A stretch of 64,000 nt of DNA from Aestuariibius violaceus (lineage in GTDB: Bacteria; Pseudomonadota; Alphaproteobacteria; Rhodobacterales; Rhodobacteraceae): the NCBI RefSeq assembly GCF_040779325.2, contig NZ_JBFONT020000002.1, positions 744,001 through 808,000 on the forward strand. Reading direction: 5' to 3'. The notes below the pieces were generated by a model, which was not told the DNA's origin, made no database searches, and saw only the letters and a list, made by a program, of their open reading frames with translations. The translations under genes were made by a program, and so were the position numbers. Of this stretch, positions 1 through 8,242 are shown piece by piece; position 1 is the first letter of the stretch; each line of letters opens with the position of its first letter.

Positions 1-459
1 GAGGCCCAAAAGACCCAGGATCGAGGCAAGGGTTTCACCGCGCTGCGCGACCTTCTCGCCCAACCGCGTCAGGAACATGCGGAGCCCGTGGGGCTTCACC
101 GGGCGTGGATCGGCCTGAGGGCGCCCCTTGCGGATCAGATCCAGCACTTGCGCGGTTTCCGGATTTGCGCCTGCGATGTCGATTTTATCCGGCAGTCGAT
201 GTTCCGTCTCGAGGATGGCCCAAGCGATACTCGTGTCGATGCGATCGGTTCGCGACAGGTCAAAGGTGACGGGGTCGTCGGCCGCGAGCGTGGCGAGGTG
301 CGCCTGAACCTCAGGCAGTTGCTCGATGCCGAAACGGCCGATCAGTGCAGCCTGCGTCCTATCGCCCAGCGCGGTGATCTCGACGGTGCCCGCGCCGTGA
401 TTGGCGAGCCGATCCATCCCGATCCCTGTTGCATCGCTGCTGATCGCCTGTCCCCCCAC
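1..459 (-). CDS. MlaE-family ABC transporter permease with N-terminal STAS domain (partial)
   Basis: This minus-strand frame runs off the left edge, so only the N-terminal part is present. I translated it by hand. Residues of about 20-110 read as a STAS-like domain (TVEITALGDRTQAALIG, then VTFDLSRTDRIDTSIAW). They are followed by FLTRLGEKVAQRGETLASIL, which resembles the start of the MlaE permease fold. Proteins of this build belong to Mla/MCE-type lipid transport systems that move phospholipids between the membranes; the partner ATPase and MCE subunits would lie outside the window. The start is uncertain: GTG at 459 gives the longest reading, while ATG at 417 has a better Shine-Dalgarno-like AGGG about 6 bases upstream. 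The family call rests on a short fragment. Confidence 0.55.
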   Translation of the reverse strand, partial: MGGQAISSDATGIGMDRLANHGAGTVEITALGDRTQAALIGRFGIEQLPEVQAHLATLAADDPVTFDLSRTDRIDTSIAWAILETEHRLPDKIDIAGANPETAQVLDLIRKGRPQADPRPVKPHGLRMFLTRLGEKVAQRGETLASILGLLGL

Positions 460-598
460 TACCCTGCCGACGGCGCGGTCGCAGAACCCGTCTGTTCGGA
501 TTGAGCCAAAGCAGCACGAAAGCGCAATGGGGGAAAGAGCGGTAGGACTTCAAGACTTTCAAGTCCGGGTTTTCCCTGACCGGGATTCTCCCGACTTC

Positions 599-618
599 CC
601 GGTTTCCATGGAAAACGG
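599..618. promoter_or_regulatory. 20-bp near-perfect palindrome upstream of the FixK/FNR-type regulator gene
   Basis: The core TTTCCATGGAAA (603-614) is a perfect 12-bp palindrome. It extends to 20 bp with one mismatched pair and ends 43 bp before the regulator's ATG at 661. It does not fit the TTGA-N6-TCAA pattern, so it is not a self-recognition site of the FNR type. It may be an operator for another regulator. Nothing in the sequence identifies a binding protein. Confidence 0.35.
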
Positions 619-660
619 TCTTCTTCCCGCTGCAGCGTCATCGGCCAAGGGGGGTTAGCG

Positions 661-1353
661 ATGTCTGTAGACCTGATGTTGAATGATCAATCGCGGTGTC
701 AGCCAGCCCTGCCCGGCAAGGCATCTGTGGCGAGCTTGCCTGCCCTCGATGCCCTGTTTGCAGCTGCTGCGTCTTTGAAGAGCCTTTGTGGGGGCGACAC
801 GCTCGCCCGACAAGGGGAAACCGCTCAATCACTCCACAAAGTGGTGCGGGGGTTGGTGCGGGTCTGCATCTACACGGAGGATGGAGATCGCAAGATCGTC
901 CGTTTTGCCGCTCCCGGCGCGATCCTCGGCCTGACAGATCACGGAGAGTGGTCCTACACGCTTGAGGCGGTGGGACCTGCAGCAGTCAGTGTCTTAGCCC
1001 GGACGCGTTTCGAGCAGGAACTGCGCCGAAACTCCGCACTGCGAGAGGATGTTTGGGCCGGTCTGACAGAGGAGATCGCCGCCCGCGATGCGCTGCTCAT
1101 TCTGGTGACATGCACTCATGCGGCTGAGCGTGTGCTGGCCTTCCTCCACTACTTTGCGGAAGGACGGGATGCAGCCGGTTTCGTCGAACTGCCGATGGGG
1201 CGTCACGATATCGCCGACTACCTCGGCCTGTCGATGGAGACCGTGAGCCGCGCTTTCTCCTCTCTTCGTGATTGCGGTGCGATCGAGCTGAAGGGGCCGT
1301 CTCTCTACAGGGTCTTGCACCATGCCGCCCGAACCGAGCAGCACGCGGCCTGA
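661..1353 (+). CDS. Crp/Fnr-family transcription regulator, FixK-like
   Basis: A 230-residue protein with a cyclic-nucleotide-binding-type beta-roll (about residues 30-125), a dimerisation helix, and a C-terminal winged helix. The recognition helix reads GLSMETVSR (189-197) and carries the E-x2-S-R set (E193, S196, R197) that contacts TTGA half-sites in the FNR/FixK branch. There is no N-terminal cysteine cluster like that of FNR, so an iron-sulfur oxygen sensor is unlikely. FixK proteins are instead controlled through their expression, classically by phosphorylated FixJ. fixL and fixJ lie 12 kb downstream, and TTGA-N6-TCAA boxes precede many neighbouring operons. This makes it the likely direct activator of the island, although another FnrL/FixK elsewhere in the genome could read the same sites. 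Confidence 0.85.
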   Translation: MSVDLMLNDQSRCQPALPGKASVASLPALDALFAAAASLKSLCGGDTLARQGETAQSLHKVVRGLVRVCIYTEDGDRKIVRFAAPGAILGLTDHGEWSYTLEAVGPAAVSVLARTRFEQELRRNSALREDVWAGLTEEIAARDALLILVTCTHAAERVLAFLHYFAEGRDAAGFVELPMGRHDIADYLGLSMETVSRAFSSLRDCGAIELKGPSLYRVLHHAARTEQHAA

Positions 1354-1428
1354 AGGCTGCAGACCCAGACCGATGGAGTTGTGACCAGGCGTTCTCTCGC
1401 GATCAGGTGCGGCGTGATGATGACCAGC

Positions 1429-2175
1429 TCAGGCATGGAAGAGACGACCGACACCGAATGCAATCAATGCCGCGCAGCCACCGATTAGAAGCGTCTCGAT
1501 CGCGGTGCGCCACCATGGCCTGACCGACCAGCGGCTTCTGAGTGCGCCGATGGCGAAGAACACGGCAAACGTTGCGACGATCGATACCTGGAATGCGTTG
1601 GTCAGGCCAACGAGAAACGGCAGGAGCGGCACAAAACCGGCGAGGATGAAAGCGCCGAAGGTGGCGAGCGCAGCCTTCAGCGGTGCGGGCGGCGTTGGCG
1701 AGACGCCGTATTCGTCGACCAGCATCAGGTCGATCCAGGCTCGTCTGCGGCTGGCGATGGCGGAGGTTGCAAGCTGAAGGTTTTCGCCCGAGAGGCCCTT
1801 GGCCTCGAGGATCTGGCGAAGCTCTTCCCTCTCGCCGTCCGGGGCTTCCGCGATGTGGCGCTGTTCGATGGCGCGCAGACGCTCAACATCTTCGGCTTCG
1901 GCCTGGGTTCCTGTGAAGTTGCCGGCAGCCATCGAGAAGCCGTCGGCCAGGACGTTGGCGATACCAAGCGCGATGATGACGTTGGTGGAAAGGCCCGCCC
2001 CCTGAACTCCCGCGACGATGGCAAGCGTGGTGACGGCGCCATCAACACCGCCATAGATGACGTCACGAAGATGGCTTGGTGATTTGACGCTGGCCAAGCG
2101 TGCGGCGATCTCGTCTGGGCTGTGTCCGTGTTCTAGTTGTTTTGGCTGGCGTTTTGCTGACTCGGTCTTGGGCAT
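1429..2175 (-). CDS. VIT1/CCC1-type transporter family protein
   Basis: A 248-residue membrane protein of the VIT1/CCC1/Nodulin-21 family, whose eukaryotic members load iron or manganese into vacuoles. The N-terminal SHLRDVIYGGVDGAVTTLAI is the family signature around the first helix. A cytosolic helical region (about 95-165, with EAEDVERLRAIEQRHIAEAP) would hold the metal-binding hairpin, and three hydrophobic helices follow. The ATG at 2175 is preferred because it shares its A with the TGA of the upstream P-type ATPase gene and has AGGAGG just before it, which indicates translational coupling. The pairing suggests joint handling of a divalent cation during oxygen limitation, but the metal is not evident from sequence. 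Confidence 0.85.
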   Translation of the reverse strand: MPKTESAKRQPKQLEHGHSPDEIAARLASVKSPSHLRDVIYGGVDGAVTTLAIVAGVQGAGLSTNVIIALGIANVLADGFSMAAGNFTGTQAEAEDVERLRAIEQRHIAEAPDGEREELRQILEAKGLSGENLQLATSAIASRRRAWIDLMLVDEYGVSPTPPAPLKAALATFGAFILAGFVPLLPFLVGLTNAFQVSIVATFAVFFAIGALRSRWSVRPWWRTAIETLLIGGCAALIAFGVGRLFHA

Positions 2176-4781
2176 CAGGGTGTGGTCCTCCTTTCTCGAG
2201 TTTGCTGTTGCAGAGTTTTGAATAGCTCCGGCCCAACAATGAGCGGCAGGGCGAGCAGTAGGATGGGCGCCCATTCGTTCCAGCCAAGCGGAACCGTCCT
2301 GAGAAGCGTCTGGAGCGGCGCCCAGTAGACTGCGAGCATCTGCAGCCCGAGGCTGATCGAGAAGGCCGCAATCAGGATCGGATTAGAAAGCCAGCCGATC
2401 GACCAGTTGGGCTGAGTCAGTGAGCGGAAAGCAAAGACGCTCACCTTCTCGAAAATGACCATGCCGGTGAAAGCGGCTGTGCGGGCGATATCGGTTCCGA
2501 GCGGCAGGAAGGTGTAGAAGATCCAGAGGCTCGCCGCGCCGGTGTAGAGGCCGAAACTGGCGATGAGGAACGCGCCTTTTCGGCCGAGGATCGGCTCTTC
2601 CGGCTTTCGTGGCGGACGCTGCATCTGGTCGCGTTCGGATTTCTCTAGCCCAAGCGCAACGGCGGTCACGCTATCGGTGATCAGGTTCATCCAGAGAATC
2701 TGGGTGGCGAGAAAGATAAGCGGGCCACCGAGGAGCAGGTTGGTTACGATTGCGATGACTTCCCCCGCGTTGGAGGACAAAAGGTAGCGGACGAATTTGC
2801 GCAGGTTGTCGAACTGACGTCGCCCCTCGGCGATGGCGTTGACGATAGTCGCGAAGTTGTCGTCGAGAAGGACGAGATCTGCTGCGTTCTTCGAGACATC
2901 GGTCCCGCGGATGCCCATCGCGATGCCGATATCAGCTCGCTTGAGCGCCGGTGCGTCGTTGACGCCGTCACCCGTCATCGCGACAATCTGATCATTTGCC
3001 TGAAGGGCCGAAACGATGCGCAGTTTGTGCTCGGGCCGGGTTCTGGCGAAGAGCACGTCGTCGAGAAGCCGCTCCTGAAGTTCGTCATCGCTGAGCGCGT
3101 CCAGGTCGGTGCCTTCGATCGCGTAGGGCGTGCCGAGGCCGATCTTGGCGGCGATTGCCTGGGCTGTGAGCTTGCTGTCGCCGGTGATCATGATGACCCG
3201 GATGCCTGCACCCTTGGCTCCGCGGATGGCCGCCGAGATTTCCGCCCGCGGGGGATCGATCATTCCGACGAGGCCGAGGAAAGTCAGGCGCCGCTCGTCC
3301 AGATCATCCGTTTTCGCGTCTCGGGCGGCCAGTGCCAGGACCCTCTGACCGCCAGCGGCCATGTCGGCATATGCCTTTTCGATGGCCGCCCTGCCCTCCT
3401 CGGTCAACGGCTGCGACCCGGTCTGCGTCGCAACCGCATCGCACCGTTCGAGCAGGACCTCGGGCGCCCCTTTGACATGAAGTCGAAGCCCCTCGTCCGA
3501 TCGCGCCAGAACGCTCATCCGCTTGCGCTCGCTCGTGAATGGCTTTTCGCCAACGCGGCTTTCGGGCGGCGGTGCCTCGGTCCATCCCTTATAGGCGAGT
3601 GTGACAAGGGCCCCTTCCGTTGGGGCGCCGATCATCGTCCAGCGCGGTCCATCGCGGTCGAGTTTTGCGTGGGTACAGGTCAGGGCGGTGTCGAGGAGTT
3701 GCCCGAGGACGGGGTCGTCTGCCGCGCAGATATGGCGGCCCTCCCTTTCGATATGGCCAGCCGGATCATATCCGGTGCCTGTGACTGCATAATCCCCTTC
3801 AAGCGTCCAGATGCGTGTCACCGTCATCTGGTTTTCCGTGAGCGTTCCAGTCTTGTCCGAGCAGATCACGGATGCAGCGCCCAGCGTTTCAACCGCCTGA
3901 AGGCGGCGTGCGAGGGCCTTCTTTCGGGCCATTGCGGACGCCCCGAGCGCGAGGGTGATGGTGACCACGGCAGGCAGCCCTTCCGGAACCATCGCGACAG
4001 CAAGCGAAAGACCGGTCATGAACATCTCGAACAGGTCGCGTCCGACCAGAAGACCAATGGCGATGACCCCGCCTGCAATGATCAGCGCCGCGATCCCGAG
4101 TTGCCCTGCGAGCTGGCCCAGGCGCTTCTGGAGATTGGTCTTCTTCTCGCCGATGGCACCGGTCATTTCGGCGACCTTGCCAAAGCGGGTCGTTGTCGCG
4201 ATCGCCGTCACCACGCCCTCAGCCCGGCCCGAAACGACGGGTGTACCGGCAAAAAGCGCTCCGTTCTCATCAGGCCCATCCGGTATCTTGTCGACGGGCA
4301 CGGATTCCCCTGTCAGAACGCTCTCGTCCGCGGCAACATCGATCCCGACGACGAGCCTTAGATCTGCGGGAACGGTTTCGCCGGTGGACACGATGACGAG
4401 GTCACCAGGAACAAGCTCGCGCGCGGGGATCATCACCTCCTTGCCGTCGCGAACGGCAACGGCCTGGGGCGACAGCATCGACCGAAGCGCGTCGAGTGCC
4501 GTTTCGGCCCGCCATTCCTGGACGAAGCCCAAAATGGCGTTGAGGATCAGGACGAGCGCGATAGCAAGCGCATCGATCTCTTCTCCGAGTGCGAGGGCGA
4601 TGACGGCGGCGGCAGCGAGAATGAGGACGAGCGCACCGCGGAACTGCCGCAGGATAATGATCACAGGCGATGGCGGTTTGACTCGCGGCAGCTCGTTCCA
4701 GCCGTGGACTTCGCGGGCCGCTGCGACCTCGGCTGCGGACAGGCCGACGGGGCGTTGGAGGTCTCGGTTATCCGCATCCAT
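2175..4781 (-). CDS. P2-type cation-transporting ATPase
   Basis: An 868-residue P-type ATPase. The actuator domain has TGES (157-160). Helix M4 carries PEGLP (266-270), as in SERCA/PMR1 calcium pumps. The phosphorylation site is D309 in SDKTGTLT, and the hinge motif is MTGDGVNDAPALKRAD. Helix M6 contains NLITD, and an extended C-terminal membrane block follows. Together these place it in the P2 group (Ca2+, or Mn2+ in some relatives), not among heavy-metal or potassium pumps. It is the first gene of a two-gene unit with the VIT-type protein. Its ATG is 59 bp from an FNR-like box shared with the divergent phasin gene. The exact ion is not settled. Confidence 0.9.
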   Translation of the reverse strand: MDADNRDLQRPVGLSAAEVAAAREVHGWNELPRVKPPSPVIIILRQFRGALVLILAAAAVIALALGEEIDALAIALVLILNAILGFVQEWRAETALDALRSMLSPQAVAVRDGKEVMIPARELVPGDLVIVSTGETVPADLRLVVGIDVAADESVLTGESVPVDKIPDGPDENGALFAGTPVVSGRAEGVVTAIATTTRFGKVAEMTGAIGEKKTNLQKRLGQLAGQLGIAALIIAGGVIAIGLLVGRDLFEMFMTGLSLAVAMVPEGLPAVVTITLALGASAMARKKALARRLQAVETLGAASVICSDKTGTLTENQMTVTRIWTLEGDYAVTGTGYDPAGHIEREGRHICAADDPVLGQLLDTALTCTHAKLDRDGPRWTMIGAPTEGALVTLAYKGWTEAPPPESRVGEKPFTSERKRMSVLARSDEGLRLHVKGAPEVLLERCDAVATQTGSQPLTEEGRAAIEKAYADMAAGGQRVLALAARDAKTDDLDERRLTFLGLVGMIDPPRAEISAAIRGAKGAGIRVIMITGDSKLTAQAIAAKIGLGTPYAIEGTDLDALSDDELQERLLDDVLFARTRPEHKLRIVSALQANDQIVAMTGDGVNDAPALKRADIGIAMGIRGTDVSKNAADLVLLDDNFATIVNAIAEGRRQFDNLRKFVRYLLSSNAGEVIAIVTNLLLGGPLIFLATQILWMNLITDSVTAVALGLEKSERDQMQRPPRKPEEPILGRKGAFLIASFGLYTGAASLWIFYTFLPLGTDIARTAAFTGMVIFEKVSVFAFRSLTQPNWSIGWLSNPILIAAFSISLGLQMLAVYWAPLQTLLRTVPLGWNEWAPILLLALPLIVGPELFKTLQQQTRERRTTP

Positions 4782-4839
4782 GTGGGTGATGTCCTGACCC
4801 GGCTTTGTGATCGGCTAACGGATCGAACCGCGTCTGTAT

Positions 4840-4853
4840 TTGCCGTGGGTCAA
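4840..4853. promoter_or_regulatory. FNR/FixK-type box, one mismatch
   Basis: TTGCCGTGGGTCAA matches TTGA-N6-TCAA except for one base in the left half-site. It lies midway in the divergent gap, with its centre 65 bp from the ATPase start and 63 bp from the phasin start. It could therefore serve both promoters. The position matches the perfect boxes elsewhere in the island. Confidence 0.6.
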
Positions 4854-4909
4854 TACCGTCCGGGAAAGGTTACCCTATGATACCGTAAAATCACTGGAGG
4901 GAGGCGATA

Positions 4910-5284
4910 ATGTCCACGAAGGAAGTGAAGGCTGCTCCGGCATCTGCCGCTGCGGCGCAGAGCGTTGGCGATCAGGGGACAGAAGATGCGGTGACGCTTC
5001 GGACGATGGGGTTTGGGGCCATGGCCGGCGTGGGAACAACCTGGGTCGAAGTGTTGAGCGACATGGGTAGCGAAGTGCTGTCTTTCGTCGCAGACCGCAT
5101 CAAGGAGGATGTGAAGACGCAGCATGAGATCCTTCACTGCAAGGATGTCGGGGAGCTGCAGCGCATCCAAGCGGAGTTCATCCAGACCGCCATGGATCAA
5201 TACGCGACCGAGACCGGCAAGCTGGTCGAGATGAGCCAGAAGCTGCTGCGTGCTCCTGCGACGGGCAAGGATGGATCCCAGTAG
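4910..5284 (+). CDS. Phasin-family protein
   Basis: A 124-residue, mostly helical protein with no signal peptide. After an Ala-rich N-terminus it shows the amphipathic pattern of phasins (EVLSFVADRIKEDVKTQHEI, then QAEFIQTAMDQYATETGKLV). Phasins coat polyhydroxyalkanoate granules and control their size and surface. The start has a strong ribosome site (GGAGGGAGG) about 8 bases upstream. The gene converges on the PHA synthase gene, whose stop codon is only 9 bp away. Its promoter shares the FNR-like box with the cation ATPase operon. The granule role follows from family and neighbour. Confidence 0.85.
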   Translation: MSTKEVKAAPASAAAAQSVGDQGTEDAVTLRTMGFGAMAGVGTTWVEVLSDMGSEVLSFVADRIKEDVKTQHEILHCKDVGELQRIQAEFIQTAMDQYATETGKLVEMSQKLLRAPATGKDGSQ

Positions 5285-5293
5285 ATCGGGATC

Positions 5294-7021
5294 CTAGCCG
5301 AAGACGTAGGTGCCCGGTGCGGCGGCGTATGATTTGGGCGGGTCGATTGCAACCGACCGCTTCGCGCCGCTGCTTTCCGTGAGCCATGCAGACCAGGCGG
5401 GCCACCAAGATCCGTCAATTTCTTCCGTCTCAGAGAGCCATCGCTCGGCACTTCGGTAAGGCTTCCCCTCTTTCTTCTCGCTCAGCCTGTAGTGACGCCT
5501 TGGATGTCCCGGTTCGGACAGGACACCGCCGTTATGTCCGCTTGCCGTGAGGCAGAAGGTGACATCCGTGTCGGTCAGGAGATTGATCTTGTAGACGGAT
5601 TCCCAGGGCGAGACGTGGTCGGTTTCAGTGGCGAGTGAAAAGATCGGTGCACGGATATCGGTCAGCGCGACGGGGCCGTCAGCCACTTCGAACTGGCCGC
5701 GGGCGAGCCGGTTGTCGAGGAACATTTCCCGCAGGTACTCGGAATGCATCTGCGCGGGCATGCGGGTGGTGTCGGCGTTCCATGCCATGAGGTCGTTCAT
5801 CGCCGTCCGCTCTCCGAGAAGGTAATGGCGGATCACGCGGCTCCAGATCAGGTCGTTGGAACGCAGCATCTGGAAGGCGCCGGACATCTGATCAGCGCGC
5901 AGATAACCCTGCATCGCCATGATATCCTCAAGGAAGGCGACCTGGCTTTCGTTGATGAAGAGCGACAGTTCACCGGCCTCGGTGAAATCGACCTGCGCGG
6001 CGAGGAGTGACAGCGTTTTGAGACGGGCATCGTCGTCGCGGGCCATGGCGGCAGCCCCGGCCGCAAGGAGCGTTCCACCGAGGCAGTAACCGACCGCATG
6101 CAGGCGGTCATCGGGCGTGGGTGCGATGGTATCGATTGCGGCGGCGAGCCCAAGATCGAGGTAGTCCTGAAGTCCAAGATCGGCATCTTCCCTGCCCGGG
6201 TTCTTCCAGGAAATGACGTAGACCTCGAACCCTTGATAGAGAAGGAACGCGACAAGGGAATTGTGGGGCGAGAGATCGAGGATGTAGTACTTCATGATCC
6301 AGGCCGGGACGAGGAGGATCGGTTCGGCGTGAACCGACGCCTTCGCCGGTTTGTAGCGGATCAACTCGATCAGGCGATTTCGGAAGACGACATCGCCTGG
6401 TGTGGTCGCGATGGTTTCGCCGACGCGATAGTCGGGATGCGGGCGATGGGCTCCGGCAACGACCTGGTTGACGTCATCCAGCCAGTGCCGAAGCCCGCGA
6501 ATGAGGTTCTGCCCGCCTTCTGCCTGGGTCTGCCCGACGACGTCGGGGTTCGTCAGGGCCGTGTTTGAGGGTGACAGCATGTCGAGCGTCTGGCGTGCGG
6601 CAAAGGACACGATCCGCTGGTGGGCGGGATCAAGGCCGTCGATGGGTGCCGTGGCCTCCTCCCACCAGTCCTGCTGCAGGAGGAACCAGTTGCTGAGGAG
6701 GTTGTATGGCAGAGAGTTCCACCCCTCGCCATGGAACCGTTTGTCAGCGGCGCGTCTGCGGTTGCTTTCGGCGCTTTCGTATCCTGTCGCTGCCATCATG
6801 GCAGCATTCCAGGCCTCCCATGCGTTCTCCCAAGCGTGTTGGGCGAGCTTCATCCGCCGCTCGGGCGATCCCATCAGATGCAGGCTCCAATCGAGCGTCG
6901 CTGTCGTAAGGGCCGCCGGAGAAAGACCGCCTGTGAACCGGCCCATCGCCGCGTGGACGACGGTGTCGAGATGCGGCCTTTGGGCTTCTGCGAGCGGCTG
7001 GGCTTGCGTTTCGTCCTTCAT
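5294..7021 (-). CDS. phaC: Class I-type polyhydroxyalkanoate synthase
   Basis: A 575-residue cytoplasmic PHA polymerase that joins 3-hydroxyacyl-CoA units into storage polyester. The lipase-box-like GYCLGG (311-316) supplies the nucleophile C313. The catalytic Asp lies in ATETDHVSPW and the His in ASGHNGGV. The length matches class I enzymes. The start overlaps the stop of the HlyD-family gene as ATGA. The synthase is thus the last gene of a transcript that also encodes an ABC permease and ATPase, an unusual operon setting. Genomes of this group usually carry a housekeeping phaC elsewhere, so this may be a condition-specific second copy. Confidence 0.93.
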   Translation of the reverse strand: MKDETQAQPLAEAQRPHLDTVVHAAMGRFTGGLSPAALTTATLDWSLHLMGSPERRMKLAQHAWENAWEAWNAAMMAATGYESAESNRRRAADKRFHGEGWNSLPYNLLSNWFLLQQDWWEEATAPIDGLDPAHQRIVSFAARQTLDMLSPSNTALTNPDVVGQTQAEGGQNLIRGLRHWLDDVNQVVAGAHRPHPDYRVGETIATTPGDVVFRNRLIELIRYKPAKASVHAEPILLVPAWIMKYYILDLSPHNSLVAFLLYQGFEVYVISWKNPGREDADLGLQDYLDLGLAAAIDTIAPTPDDRLHAVGYCLGGTLLAAGAAAMARDDDARLKTLSLLAAQVDFTEAGELSLFINESQVAFLEDIMAMQGYLRADQMSGAFQMLRSNDLIWSRVIRHYLLGERTAMNDLMAWNADTTRMPAQMHSEYLREMFLDNRLARGQFEVADGPVALTDIRAPIFSLATETDHVSPWESVYKINLLTDTDVTFCLTASGHNGGVLSEPGHPRRHYRLSEKKEGKPYRSAERWLSETEEIDGSWWPAWSAWLTESSGAKRSVAIDPPKSYAAAPGTYVFG

Positions 7022-8238
7022 TGGGGGGTCTCCGAAAAGGTCGTTCGCTCAAGGATCAATGCGCCATCCGTCAGTTCGTCGCTGGGATGCTCGACGACTC
7101 GGTCGCCCTCGGTCAACCCGGCAGTGACCGCGGCGAAGCGGGCATTGCGCCGCCCAAGCTCGACCCAGATGCGTTCGACGCGGTCATCGCTGGTACGGAA
7201 AACGGCCCAGTCGTCGCCCACGCGAAACGCCGCGCTGAGAGGTATGAGAAGTGCGTCCTCTTCCTCGTATTCGACGATGCGGAGGAAGACTGCGAAGTCA
7301 TGCCCCAGCCCGGCCCTTTCGACCGCGGGCGAGGTGATCTCGAAGATGGCATCCACCCGCTGCTCTTCGATCCCGAGGGCCGAGACCTCGGTTCGTGCCG
7401 CGGGCTCGATCTTGGTCAGCCGAGCTTCCAGATGAGGGCCGCCCCAACGCTCGATCGACGCCCTCGCCTGATCGGGAAGGCGCACGGCATCCGAGGATAG
7501 AAGATCGGCCACTATCTCAAGCTTAGCTGGATCGCCCACGGTCAGAAGCCGGTTGCCCGCAGAAACAGGTCGCTCGCTGATCGTGTCGATGGCCAGAACA
7601 ACGCCGTCTGACGGCGCGTATATAGGCGTGCAGCAGGCCGGATTCTGTCCAAGCTCTGATGTTTCAACCAGCGCTGCTTCTGCCCGTTCCAGGCTGCTGC
7701 GCGCCTGGGTAATCCGTGCCTCGGCCGCATCGAGGGCAGCATTCGCGACAGCAAGCCGTTGCTGGGCATCCTCAAGCTGGGTGAGAGAGGCAACGTTGCG
7801 ATCCAAAAGCCTGCGGATACGATCATGCTGCGATTGCGCGTAGGCCCGGTCTTCCTCAGCACGCACCTTTTCAGTTTCGGCAACGTGAAGGCTCGCCTCG
7901 GCCTCGCGCACGGCGGCTTCGGATTGAAGGCGGGTTCGGGTATCCAACAAGCCGGGCGAGACGGGTTCGACACGCGCAACGACGGTCTCACCCGAGATCA
8001 CGGGATCGCCAACCTCGACCGGCGAACGCTGCGCCACTCCGGTTATCGGCGCCGCGACCTCGAACATATCGACGACGCGCGTAACGCCATCGACATCGAC
8101 CGTGACGACGAGCGGACCGCGGGAGACCTCGTGCAGATCGACCGGAACCGGTTCTGGCCGGACAGTGACATAGATCAGGCCGCCCGCAATTGCAGCAGCG
8201 AGCACCCCAAAGACTATGTTCCGACGGGTATGGGCCAT
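7018..8238 (-). CDS. HlyD/RND-type periplasmic adaptor protein
   Basis: A 406-residue membrane fusion protein. It has one N-terminal membrane anchor (about 8-26), a biotinyl/lipoyl-like half (about 45-100), and a long alanine- and glutamate-rich coiled-coil hairpin (about 100-200). The second lipoyl half (CTPIYAPSDGVVLAI) and beta-barrel domains follow. Such adaptors link inner-membrane exporters to the periplasm or an outer-membrane channel. The gene lies between the MacB-like permease gene and phaC and overlaps phaC by ATGA. With the ATPase it forms an ABC efflux system. The substrate is unknown, and no outer-membrane factor is encoded nearby. Confidence 0.88.
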   Translation of the reverse strand: MAHTRRNIVFGVLAAAIAGGLIYVTVRPEPVPVDLHEVSRGPLVVTVDVDGVTRVVDMFEVAAPITGVAQRSPVEVGDPVISGETVVARVEPVSPGLLDTRTRLQSEAAVREAEASLHVAETEKVRAEEDRAYAQSQHDRIRRLLDRNVASLTQLEDAQQRLAVANAALDAAEARITQARSSLERAEAALVETSELGQNPACCTPIYAPSDGVVLAIDTISERPVSAGNRLLTVGDPAKLEIVADLLSSDAVRLPDQARASIERWGGPHLEARLTKIEPAARTEVSALGIEEQRVDAIFEITSPAVERAGLGHDFAVFLRIVEYEEEDALLIPLSAAFRVGDDWAVFRTSDDRVERIWVELGRRNARFAAVTAGLTEGDRVVEHPSDELTDGALILERTTFSETPQ

Positions 8239-8242
8239 CGCG

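Noticed and set aside
545..566. Inverted repeat GGACTT/AAGTCC read as a terminator
   Set aside because: Stem is only 6 bp with a 10-base loop and no T-run; more likely chance or a weak operator.
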